Shown piece by piece: positions 53,256 to 60,247 of a stretch of DNA of 60,247 nucleotides (its first letter is position 1; the number at the start of each line of letters is the position of its first letter). Under the pieces are notes generated by a model. That model did not search any database, was not told the DNA's origin, and saw only the letters and a list, made by a program, of their open reading frames with translations. The stretch comes from Bacteroidales bacterium UBA5226. Lineage in GTDB: Bacteria > Bacteroidota > Bacteroidia > Bacteroidales > UBA932. The position numbers were made by a program, and so were the translations under genes. The stretch covers positions 1-60,247 of the forward strand of contig DHUU01000010.1 of NCBI GenBank assembly GCA_002409325.1, read 5' to 3'.

Positions 53256-54186
53256 GCATATTGCATCCCCGGCGGTCTGCGTCGGGGATCCTTCCCAAAA
53301 CCTGGAATTGTCCGCCAGGAATCCGGAACCCCAGGTCTTCTGTTTCTATGAAGGAACAGGAATGGCTGTTTGCCAGATCAATGATGTTAATGCCGCCTGC
53401 AGAACCGTCGGGTTCCGGTGAAAACGGATCCTGCAGGTTACGGATCATGACCTGCATGGAAGGAGGACAGCTGAACAAAAGACCATCGCTGCAGGCATAG
53501 GCCTGGGAAAACAACTCGGCCATGCCGTATTCGCTGTGGATGGGGCTTTCGGGGAAACCCCCGCGCAAACGCTCATGGAGCGCTTCCCGGGTCAGTTCTG
53601 TTCCCCTGCCTTTCATGCCGCCGGTTTCCACCACAATAAGTCCGGGGTGAGGGAGGGTGAATTTCTCAACAAAATCAAGCAGGGCAAATGCTGCCCCTAT
53701 CAGCCAGACAGGCTTTCCCCGGGCAGAAAGATCCAGCAGCCTGCGGTATAACGCTTCCTGGTCTGATAAATAAAACCCGTCTGTTCCCGTTTCGCTTTTA
53801 TCCATGAGCACCTGCATCATGTAAACCAGCGACGATCCAGGTCTTTCCAGGTAAGAAGGCAACAGGGCCAGGATGGTGTACCGGGAGGGGTCTCCGTAAA
53901 AAAAGCGGAAAATATCCAGGACGTTCTTTCCGTAACGGTCCAGGCTGTCAACGTAATGCCTTGACGGGACCATACCGGTTGTGGCAGAGCTGGAAAAAAT
54001 ATGCGTATGCAAACAGGGAGCGTTGTAAACCTTGTGCGTTTTAAAAAAGCGGATTGGCAGAAAAGGAATATCCGCGGGGAAATTAACCTTCAAAGGATCA
54101 ACGCCCAGCAATTCCAGGTACCGGGCATAGACAGCGGTGTGTTTTGCCTGGTAGCGGAACAACTCAAGAAATTCATAATTTTTCAT
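53239..54186 (-). CDS. LuxE-like acyl-protein synthetase (adenylate-forming)
   Basis: 315 residues from ATG 54186. LuxE enzymes activate a fatty acid as acyl-AMP and move it to their own Cys for reduction by LuxC. The ATP loop reads FSSSATTGMVPSRHYVD (about 64-80; Ala where Gly is usual). EYGMAELFSQAY near 225 and TEDLGFRIPGG near 284 are the later adenylation motifs. A Cys lies 8 residues from the C-terminus (CNMLIDIS), in the place where LuxE carries its acyl-accepting Cys. No luxC is nearby. Overlaps the GH3-family gene by 14 nt. Confidence 0.82.
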   Translation of the reverse strand: MKNYEFLELFRYQAKHTAVYARYLELLGVDPLKVNFPADIPFLPIRFFKTHKVYNAPCLHTHIFSSSATTGMVPSRHYVDSLDRYGKNVLDIFRFFYGDPSRYTILALLPSYLERPGSSLVYMMQVLMDKSETGTDGFYLSDQEALYRRLLDLSARGKPVWLIGAAFALLDFVEKFTLPHPGLIVVETGGMKGRGTELTREALHERLRGGFPESPIHSEYGMAELFSQAYACSDGLLFSCPPSMQVMIRNLQDPFSPEPDGSAGGINIIDLANSHSCSFIETEDLGFRIPGGQFQVLGRIPDADRRGCNMLIDIS

Positions 54187-55705
54187 TGATTTCAAGCAGG
54201 CCTTCAACATATTCACGGTTGCTCCACAGACGGGGAACTTTGTTTTGGCCTCCCAGTTTGTTATTCATAGCCAGCCAGCGGTAAAAACTGCCTTTTTTCA
54301 TACTCGTTATCTGAGGAGGATCCATTGTGCCGGTGTCCAGTCTTTTGGCATGGTAATCTGAATTTACATCCATCAGGGACCGGTCCAGGATCCCTTTGAA
54401 AGCTTCGGGATCGTGGGGCGGGGTTTCAAATTCTATAAGCCATTGATGGGAGCCTTTATTCTGCCCGTCCATGTAGACAGGTGCTACGGTATATTCATGA
54501 ACGCTTGCCCCGGTAAGGCTGCAGGTGCGGGCCAGCGCCCTTTCTGCATTTTCTATCATCAGCTCTTCGCCAAAAGTGTTGATGAACAGTTTTGTTCGGC
54601 CTGTAATCATGATCTTGTGCGGGTAGCGTTGTGTAAAGCGAATGGTGTCTCCTATCAGGTATCGCCACAATCCGGAGCTGGAAGATATGACCAGGGCATA
54701 AGGTTGGTCAGTCTGGACTTCCGACAAGGTCAGGAACTTTGTGTATGAGCCGTTTTGGGCGGCTTCCAGTTTGTCCAGTGGAATGAATTCATAGAAAACG
54801 CTCACATTAGGCAGCAGTTGCAGCCCGGGATCGTTCAGGTCTGTCTGGAAAGCAAAAAATCCTTCCGAAGCATTGTACGTTTCCATATAATGCATATCTG
54901 CAGACGGAAAGAGTTCCTTATAGTGACCCCGGTAGGGCTCAAAACAGACCCCTCCGTGCATGAAAAGTTCCATGTGGGGCCATAACTCATGGAGGTTGTT
55001 TTTGCCGGTCTGTTCCAGGACTTTGCGCATCAGGATCAGGTTCCAGGAAGGAACCCCGGAGAAACTGACCAGGTTCTGACGGGCTATCAGGCGGCTCACC
55101 TTTTCAATCTTATATTCAAAGTCGGGAATAAGACCCGTCTTCTTGCCCGGGGTGGTAAAGAACCTGGCAATAAGGGGTGTGTTGATGATTAAAAAAGCAG
55201 ATAAATCTCCGAAGCAACAATTCGAATCCACGCTTTTGTCAATGTGACGGTTTCCCCCCAGGGTCAGTGATTTTCCCATGAAAAGACGCGATTTGGGAAA
55301 CGTCCTGACATAATTGGAAAGCATGGTTAGCATCCCTTTATAATGGCACGAATTAAGATTTTCCCTGTTTATGGGGATGAATTTGGATCGTGCAGAGGAG
55401 GTGCCGCTGGATAGGGCAAACCAGTAGACGGGCATGTCCCAGAGAACGTTTTCAATCCCTTTAAGACTTTGCTTAATGTAAGGTTCCAGCTTGTCGTAGT
55501 CATGCAGGGGGATTCTTTCCTGAAATGCCCTGATATCCTGTATTTCTGCCATCTTATAGGCTTCCCCGAACAGGGTATTTGCTCCATGGCTAACCAGGTG
55601 GCGGAAAGTTGCCTCCTGAAACGGGACAGGGTCCCGGGATGAAAGTTCGAGCTCTTTGAGCAATTTTCTGTTGTAAAGCCTGTAAGCCGAGTTTAGCAAA
55701 GACAT
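54173..55705 (-). CDS. GH3-family adenylate-forming enzyme (GH3 auxin-conjugating homologue)
   Basis: 510 residues from ATG 55705. Plant GH3 proteins adenylate acids and conjugate them to amino acids; bacterial members are of unknown substrate. ATP motifs are FALSSGTSSARSKFIPI (about 94-110), METYNASEGFFAFQ near 280, and YLIGDTIRFTQRYP near 345. It ends LGGQNKVPRLWSNREYVEGL, a family-typical tail. TTG 55714 overlaps the promoter and was rejected. First gene of a pair with the LuxE-like gene, 14 nt after recO. Confidence 0.88.
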   Translation of the reverse strand: MSLLNSAYRLYNRKLLKELELSSRDPVPFQEATFRHLVSHGANTLFGEAYKMAEIQDIRAFQERIPLHDYDKLEPYIKQSLKGIENVLWDMPVYWFALSSGTSSARSKFIPINRENLNSCHYKGMLTMLSNYVRTFPKSRLFMGKSLTLGGNRHIDKSVDSNCCFGDLSAFLIINTPLIARFFTTPGKKTGLIPDFEYKIEKVSRLIARQNLVSFSGVPSWNLILMRKVLEQTGKNNLHELWPHMELFMHGGVCFEPYRGHYKELFPSADMHYMETYNASEGFFAFQTDLNDPGLQLLPNVSVFYEFIPLDKLEAAQNGSYTKFLTLSEVQTDQPYALVISSSSGLWRYLIGDTIRFTQRYPHKIMITGRTKLFINTFGEELMIENAERALARTCSLTGASVHEYTVAPVYMDGQNKGSHQWLIEFETPPHDPEAFKGILDRSLMDVNSDYHAKRLDTGTMDPPQITSMKKGSFYRWLAMNNKLGGQNKVPRLWSNREYVEGLLEINEKL

Positions 55706-55711
55706 AGAATG

Positions 55712-55719
55712 CAAAGTTA
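55712..55719 (-). promoter_or_regulatory. -7 box for GH3-LuxE-like pair
   Basis: TAACTTTG in the 14 nt between the recO stop and the GH3 ATG, ending 6 nt before the start codon. Predicts a leaderless message independent of rdgB-recO. Confidence 0.6.
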
Positions 55720-56448
55720 CTAAAGAAAAACCTGATGCAGCACATCCAGGGAGCGGATCTCGGGCGTTTTACCCAGATGGTAGCTGTAGTAGGATATCAG
55801 GCTGTTCAGGAAATGATGGCGTCTTGATCCTGAACAGGATAAAGGACTGGTCTTTTCCGCAGGGCAGGACAAGATCTGCCCCAGCAACAGGGAGTCCTCT
55901 TTGTCAAAAGCGCCGGGCAACAGATCGGGAGTATCGCAGAAACAGGCCTTCCCTATGTGAAAATATTTCCTGTCCTCCGAATAACTTTCCACATCGGGTG
56001 CATATCCCAGATATCGGCACAGATGGACGGCAAAATGGAGGTGCAGATCGGCCAGCTCTGTTCCGGCCCGGTCAAGGGCCAGTATGGTATTGGTAACAAA
56101 ACGGAACAACTCCGGGTTTTCCTCCGATTCCCTTACCGTTTTGTACAACAGCTCGCTTATGAAAAGGGATATGCTGCTTTTGCGTACATCGGAACACAAG
56201 TTTTCCAGCAGGTAAATCTTCTGGTATTCTTTCAGCTGGTTCAGGTCCCGTTTGGCATTAAAATACGTGCGCGTATCGAGTATGCTCAGCGGGTGGAACA
56301 GGGAAGCCAGGGCCCGGTTGCGTACCGTCCGGATACCCCTGACCAGAAAATCGGCCCGCCCCCAGATGTTGGTATAGGCATTGACAAGCAGGCTGGTTTC
56401 GCGATACGGCCTGGTGTTCAGAACAATGAGTGTAAGCGGGGTAATCAT
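55720..56448 (-). CDS. recO: DNA repair protein RecO
   Basis: 242 residues. It anneals DNA and loads RecA at gaps with RecR. The N-terminal OB domain begins TLIVLNTRPYRETSLLVNAY and includes RADFLVRGIRTVRNRALAS near residue 31. The helical C-terminus contains LHFAVHLCRYLGYAPDV near 150 and CFC, a partial form of the zinc site; only two of the usual four Cys are obvious. ATG overlaps the rdgB stop by 4 nt. Confidence 0.93.
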   Translation of the reverse strand: MITPLTLIVLNTRPYRETSLLVNAYTNIWGRADFLVRGIRTVRNRALASLFHPLSILDTRTYFNAKRDLNQLKEYQKIYLLENLCSDVRKSSISLFISELLYKTVRESEENPELFRFVTNTILALDRAGTELADLHLHFAVHLCRYLGYAPDVESYSEDRKYFHIGKACFCDTPDLLPGAFDKEDSLLLGQILSCPAEKTSPLSCSGSRRHHFLNSLISYYSYHLGKTPEIRSLDVLHQVFL

Positions 56449-57014
56449 GGGAATGCAAGAGCCATTTTTTCCAGAGCCCTTTTTCTGTGGGATATCGCGT
56501 TTTTGTCTGCTTCTGTCATTTGGGCAAACGTCTGATTAAATCCCAGGGGAACAAACACGGGGTCATAGCCGAATCCGCCGTTTCCCCTGGGTGCTGTGAG
56601 GATGGAACCCGGGACGATTCCCTCGTACAGGACAGGACGCCCTTCACGGATCAGGGCAATAACACAGCGGAAACGAGCTTTTCTGCAGGCAAGGCCTTCC
56701 ATTTCCTTCAGTAATTTTTTAACATTCGCCCGGGGAGAACATGCGGGACCGGCATAACGGGCAGAATAAACTCCCGGCGCCTCGTTCAGCGCATCGACCT
56801 CGAGTCCTGTATCGTCGGCAAAACAGGGAATATGGAAAATATCCCATATAAAAAGGGCTTTTTGCAATGCGTTTTCTTCAAGATTAAGTCCTGTTTCAGG
56901 TATTTCACCCGAAAAACCCAGAGATGACGGCATAATTATTGAAACAGAGGGACCTAGTATGGTGGCGGCCTCGTGACACTTATGTACATTGGCCGTGGCA
57001 AACAGTAATTCCAT
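56445..57014 (-). CDS. rdgB: dITP/XTP pyrophosphatase (RdgB/HAM1)
   Basis: 189 residues from ATG 57014. It removes dITP and XTP from the nucleotide pool. ELLFATANVHKCHEAATIL is the N-terminal signature (TxNxxK-like), CFADDTGLEVDALNEAPGVY (about 65-84) holds the catalytic Asp, and GGFGYDPVFVPLG near 147 and HRKRAL near 180 are the nucleotide pocket. Upstream in-frame codons (to 57140) were rejected because they run through the promoter and the start of ctpA. Overlaps recO by 4 nt. Confidence 0.95.
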   Translation of the reverse strand: MELLFATANVHKCHEAATILGPSVSIIMPSSLGFSGEIPETGLNLEENALQKALFIWDIFHIPCFADDTGLEVDALNEAPGVYSARYAGPACSPRANVKKLLKEMEGLACRKARFRCVIALIREGRPVLYEGIVPGSILTAPRGNGGFGYDPVFVPLGFNQTFAQMTEADKNAISHRKRALEKMALAFP

Positions 57015-57017
57015 ACT

Positions 57018-57025
57018 CAAAGATA
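57018..57025 (-). promoter_or_regulatory. -7 box for rdgB-recO
   Basis: TATCTTTG ending 3 nt before the ATG at 57014, the shortest spacing in the window. Divergent from the ctpA box 13 nt away. Confidence 0.65.
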
Positions 57026-57038
57026 TAAAGAATTGGTG

Positions 57039-57046
57039 TAAATTTG
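57039..57046 (+). promoter_or_regulatory. -7 box for ctpA
   Basis: TAAATTTG, 20 nt before ATG 57067, back to back with the rdgB box. Confidence 0.65.
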
Positions 57047-57066
57047 TCTGGTAAATACTTATTGAA

Positions 57067-58620
57067 ATGAGAATCAAAGCAATACTTGCCGCCTTGTTCC
57101 TCCCCCTTTTGCTCCACGCCCAGGGAGCCGAATTCAACACATCCAGGAGCCTGGATATCTTTCATTCCCTGCTGCGGGAGATTTCCCTCTATTATGTTGA
57201 CTCGGTGGCCCTTGATCAGCTGGTATATACCGGTATTGAAGCCATGCTCTCCACTATGGATCCCTATACCGAATTCATTCCCGAGGAAGAGAATGAGTCT
57301 ATAGAAATGATGACTACCGGAAGCTACGGAGGGGTGGGCGCCCTGATCAAAAAACGTCCGGGTGAAGGAGTGCTTGTCTCGGAACCCTATGCCGGTTCGC
57401 CTGCCGCCAAGGCCGGGCTAATTGCAGGAGACGTGATCCTGGCAATAAACGGGGAGTCTGTGTTGGACCTGACGGCCGATGAGTGCAGCACCCGGATGAA
57501 GGGAGTTCCCGGAACAGAAGTGAACTTTTTAGTTCACAGGCTCATGGAAGGCGACACTGTATCCATTACCGTGGTCCGGGAAAAAGTGCACATATCGGAT
57601 GTAGGCCTGGCCTGCATGCTGGCCGACAGCATTGCCTATATCAGGATGACCGGCTTCACGCAGGGAGGGGGTGCCGATGTGCGAAAAGCCCTGAAGGAAA
57701 TGAAAAAAGACCACCCGGTCAGGGGTATCATTCTGGATTTGCGGGGTAACGGAGGAGGATTGATGGACGAGGCAGTAAAAGTCCTGTCCATTTTTCTGCC
57801 AAAGAACACCATGGTGGTTTCAGCCAGGGGACGTGTTCAGCGCTTTGATATAGAGTATTACACAAAAGAAGAGCCGCTGGATACTCAAACCCCTTTGGTG
57901 GTTTTGGTTAACAACGGATCGGCCTCTTCTTCCGAGATCGTGGCCGGGGCTATCCAGGATTTAAAAAGGGGGGTAATTGTGGGAGAGAAAACTTTTGGCA
58001 AAGGACTGGTACAGACAATAAGGCCCCTGAGTTACAATGCGAACCTGAAAATCACCACGGCCAAGTATTACATTCCCAGCGGCAGGTGCGTACAGTCCCT
58101 GGATTACGGAAAAAGAAACGGTGACGGAACCCCCGGACGGAACGAGAACGGAGGCATTGTACCCGACTCCCTGGTTCCCCTGCCCATGTACAGCCGGATA
58201 GCCATGGAACTTGTAGCCAGGGATTACCTGCATGACTATTCCATTATTTATTTTACCCGCAACAAGTCCATACCACCGGCAGAAGCGTTCTACCTGAGCG
58301 ATGAGGATTACCTTGATTTTGTAAAGGAGACAGCAGCTAAGGAGTTTGACGACCGAAGTGCCACAGAGATTCTGCTGGAGACATTTTCCCGGACAGCAAA
58401 AGCAGAGGGATACGATGCGTTGCTTGAAAAGGAGATTACTGTATTACAGGAGCGCCTGCTCACAGACAAAACCCGGGACCTGATCCATTACCGCAAGGAA
58501 ATCCAGCCGCTGCTTGAAGAAGAGATAAGCTGCCGCTATTACCTGCAGGAAGGCCGCCTGAGAAGCATGAACCGCGACGACCAGCAATTGGAACAAGCTT
58601 TACGGGTATTCAACAAATAA
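57067..58620 (+). CDS. C-terminal processing peptidase (S41A), CtpA-like
   Basis: 517 residues. Signal peptide residues 1-18 (LAALFLPLLLHAQG). PDZ domain about 85-165 (SPAAKAGLIAGDVILAINGE). Protease domain with GIILDLRGNGGGLMDEAVKV near 220; the catalytic Ser is in VNNGSASSSEIVAGA and the Lys in GEKTFGKGLVQTI. The C-terminal 100 residues are helical and charged. It trims exported proteins in the periplasm. It is the second S41 protease in the window, distinct from the lipoprotein at 30224. Bactofilin follows after 38 nt with its own promoter. Confidence 0.94.
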   Translation: MRIKAILAALFLPLLLHAQGAEFNTSRSLDIFHSLLREISLYYVDSVALDQLVYTGIEAMLSTMDPYTEFIPEEENESIEMMTTGSYGGVGALIKKRPGEGVLVSEPYAGSPAAKAGLIAGDVILAINGESVLDLTADECSTRMKGVPGTEVNFLVHRLMEGDTVSITVVREKVHISDVGLACMLADSIAYIRMTGFTQGGGADVRKALKEMKKDHPVRGIILDLRGNGGGLMDEAVKVLSIFLPKNTMVVSARGRVQRFDIEYYTKEEPLDTQTPLVVLVNNGSASSSEIVAGAIQDLKRGVIVGEKTFGKGLVQTIRPLSYNANLKITTAKYYIPSGRCVQSLDYGKRNGDGTPGRNENGGIVPDSLVPLPMYSRIAMELVARDYLHDYSIIYFTRNKSIPPAEAFYLSDEDYLDFVKETAAKEFDDRSATEILLETFSRTAKAEGYDALLEKEITVLQERLLTDKTRDLIHYRKEIQPLLEEEISCRYYLQEGRLRSMNRDDQQLEQALRVFNK

Positions 58621-58630
58621 AAAAAATACC

Positions 58631-58638
58631 TATTTTTG
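58631..58638 (+). promoter_or_regulatory. -7 box for the bactofilin gene
   Basis: TATTTTTG, 20 nt before ATG 58659 and 10 nt after the ctpA stop. Confidence 0.65.
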
Positions 58639-58658
58639 AGTGATAAAGAATAGCAATC

Positions 58659-59090
58659 ATGTCATTAGAGAAAAAAATTGAATTGCCCCCAATAAACAAT
58701 GTTACCCGCATATGCAGTAACACCAAAATTGTAGGCAATATTACCACACAGCACGATATCCGCATTGACGGATACCTGGATGGTAAAGTAAAAACAGAAG
58801 GGAAGCTTGTTATTGGCGAGACTGGAAAATGTGTTGGTGAGGCTGAATGTCAGAGTGTTGATATCAGCGGGTACTTTGACGGCATATTGAAAGTCACTGA
58901 GCTTGCTGCACTGCGCGATAAATGCGTTTTCAAAGGAGAACTTCATTCAGACCAGCTTTCCATTGAACCTTCGGTACGTATAAGCGGTCAGTTGATTTCT
59001 CCTGAATTATCTGACAAAAAAGAAAAAAAAGCGGTACCCGCTCCTGTTCCCAAAGAAATCCCCGGTACCGTTCTGCCTGAAGGAAAATAA
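58659..59090 (+). CDS. Bactofilin (polymer-forming cytoskeletal protein)
   Basis: 143 residues. The right-handed beta-helix (about 25-115) shows short repeats with GNITTQHDIRIDGYLDGKVK, VGEAECQSVDISGYFDGILK and FKGELHSDQLSIEPSVRISG. A flexible N-terminus and a Lys/Pro-rich C-terminus flank it, as in typical bactofilins. These form filaments near the inner membrane, often with peptidoglycan enzymes. It lies after a CtpA protease. Its stop is 5 nt from the convergent MATE gene. Confidence 0.93.
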   Translation: MSLEKKIELPPINNVTRICSNTKIVGNITTQHDIRIDGYLDGKVKTEGKLVIGETGKCVGEAECQSVDISGYFDGILKVTELAALRDKCVFKGELHSDQLSIEPSVRISGQLISPELSDKKEKKAVPAPVPKEIPGTVLPEGK

Positions 59091-59095
59091 CGGGG

Positions 59096-60247
59096 TCAGA
59101 TGACGTTGAATATATATTTGCGCGCCATCCATGTCTGGGCTGCCGACCTGGTCACAAGGTGTGCTGCATATCCTATCCACAGGGACTGGATTCCCAGTGA
59201 GCCTTCCATGGCCAGGTAGATAGCATAAAATGCAAATACAGATAAAATCATAATATTGCGCAACGGTTTACCGGCCGTTGCACCTATATATATCCCATCC
59301 CACATGAATGTCAGACATGACACCAGCGGCATGCTATACAACCAGGGGAGGTAAGGTTGCGCGGCCTGAATGACATCCGGAGCCGAGGTCATAATACGCA
59401 GAAGCCATTGGTCACCAATAATATAAAAAAATGTCGAAACAATCCCCACCACAGTACTCCAGACAAACAGCAACCTGATGGTACGCATCAGGGCCGGCTT
59501 GTTGCCGGCTCCTATGAATTTTCCCGTAAGCGCCTCTCCGGCATAAGCGAATCCGTCTACAAAATAGGAGAACAAAAGCAGTAATTTCATCATAATGGTG
59601 GCAACGGCCAGCAGGGTGTCTCCGTATTTTGCAGCCAAAAATGTAAACCCGGTATAGATCAACAACATGCATATTGATCTTATGAACAGGTTTCCACTCA
59701 GACTGAAATACCGTTTCCACCCGCCCTTTCTTATCACAGCGGTCAGACCAACATGCCGGAACATCTTCCTGTAAAAGGCACACAGCAGAATAATCCCGAT
59801 AAAGAGCCCTATGTACTGGGCGGCAACGGTTCCCAGGGCAATTCCCCGGATCCCCATGCCCATGTTCAGGGCAAAGAGAAGGCTCAAAACAATATTGGTA
59901 ATATTGATCACCACATCCATGATCATGGAGGCCAGGGTATTCTGCACCCCGATGAACCAGCCCCTGAAAACAAACAGTGCCAGTACCGCGGGAGCCGCCC
60001 AGATACGGGTGAAGAAATACTCCAGCGCCAGGGTTTCCACTTCTGCCGAAGAAGGAGAAAGCCACACCACCAGTTGTGCAAAGGGCCACTGTATCAGGAT
60101 CAGCAAAAAGGAGAAGCCCAGAGCCAGAACAAGGCCTTGCATTCCGGTTTTTATGATTTCCTGATGGTCTCCCTTACCGTATGCCTGTGCGGTGATCCCG
60201 GCAGTACCTATGCGTAGGAAGCCAAAATTCCAGTACAACAGGTCAAA
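59096..60247 (-). CDS. MATE family efflux transporter (5' end cut by window)
   Basis: About 383 codons visible; the frame is open to the window edge, so the N-terminus is missing (MATE proteins are usually 440-460 residues). GIRGIALGTVAAQYIGLFIGI, a MATE-like inner repeat, and DGFAYAGEALTGKFIGAGNK with the conserved Gly/Glu of the second half are seen. Nine or ten membrane helices are present. It is the DinF-like branch by general appearance, but that is uncertain. It exports drugs or metabolites by Na or H antiport. Substrate unknown. Confidence 0.88.
   Translation of the reverse strand, partial: FDLLYWNFGFLRIGTAGITAQAYGKGDHQEIIKTGMQGLVLALGFSFLLILIQWPFAQLVVWLSPSSAEVETLALEYFFTRIWAAPAVLALFVFRGWFIGVQNTLASMIMDVVINITNIVLSLLFALNMGMGIRGIALGTVAAQYIGLFIGIILLCAFYRKMFRHVGLTAVIRKGGWKRYFSLSGNLFIRSICMLLIYTGFTFLAAKYGDTLLAVATIMMKLLLLFSYFVDGFAYAGEALTGKFIGAGNKPALMRTIRLLFVWSTVVGIVSTFFYIIGDQWLLRIMTSAPDVIQAAQPYLPWLYSMPLVSCLTFMWDGIYIGATAGKPLRNIMILSVFAFYAIYLAMEGSLGIQSLWIGYAAHLVTRSAAQTWMARKYIFNVI

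Noticed and set aside
1..60247. CRISPR arrays, insertion sequences, integrases, toxin-antitoxin or phage genes
   Set aside because: None seen; no regularly spaced repeats or transposase-like proteins among the coding regions.

Overview
The window is a gene-dense chromosomal segment from a member of the Bacteroidota, most likely order Bacteroidales. The evidence is a fused SecDF, the TAnnTTTG -7 promoter element upstream of most transcription units, lack of purine-rich Shine-Dalgarno sites, a DUF4271-hemD-rnpA-yidD cluster, NfeD/FloA, a GH95 lipoprotein, a Cys-rich leucine-rich-repeat surface protein, and a B12-dependent ribonucleotide reductase. I see no prophage, insertion sequence, transposon, CRISPR array or rRNA. 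The species cannot be told from sequence alone.

Layout. 1-1.5 kb: LRR surface protein (5' end possibly outside the window), a hairpin terminator and tRNA-Ser(GCT). 1.6-5.0 kb (minus): operon for a PD40/SPOR envelope protein, NfeD and FloA, divergent from secDF (5.1-8.2 kb). 8.2-10.9 kb: GNAT, serine beta-lactamase-like hydrolase and ispD. 10.9-16.0 kb (minus): gpmI-dnaE. 16.1-18.7 kb: rnr-lemA. 18.7-19.8 kb (minus): a ThiL-like protein that has lost most active-site acids. 19.8-27.8 kb (plus): sufB-pnuC-sufC-sufD, nrdJ-ispE and a phosphopantetheinyl transferase. 27.8-31.6 kb (minus): S41 lipoprotein protease, S37 peptidase, DUF2156 protein. 31.7-34.6 kb: tyrS-rbfA-lolE-like. 34.5-37.8 kb (minus): nfo and a GH95 protein with altered catalytic residues. 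37.9-43.5 kb (minus): groEL, groES, pnuC and a large metallopeptidase-like/propeller/barrel outer-membrane protein, then two tRNA-Gln genes. 43.7-45.9 kb (minus): tadA and an OlsF-like acyltransferase, divergent from uvrC. 47.8-50.1 kb (minus): DUF4271-hemD-lipoprotein-rnpA-yidD. 50.2-53.3 kb: DUF2723 GT-C protein. 53.2-57.0 kb (minus): rdgB-recO and GH3-LuxE-like pair. 57.1-59.1 kb: ctpA and a bactofilin. 59.1 kb to the end (minus): a MATE transporter cut by the window edge.

Most genes are housekeeping (translocation, replication, repair, translation, Fe-S assembly, MEP isoprenoids, chaperonins) with envelope and lipid functions between them. Genes are packed very tightly: many 4-nt stop/start overlaps, several convergent coding overlaps, and divergent pairs separated by 36-95 bp with back-to-back -7 boxes, several of which sit only 3-9 nt from the start codon and so predict leaderless mRNAs.

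The observations most worth following up are the leaderless/mutually exclusive divergent promoters, the two degenerate enzymes (ThiL-like and GH95), the GH3 plus LuxE-like adenylating pair, the PD40/SPOR-NfeD-FloA operon, the metallopeptidase/propeller/barrel protein, and a PnuC-type transporter embedded by overlapping frames inside the suf operon.
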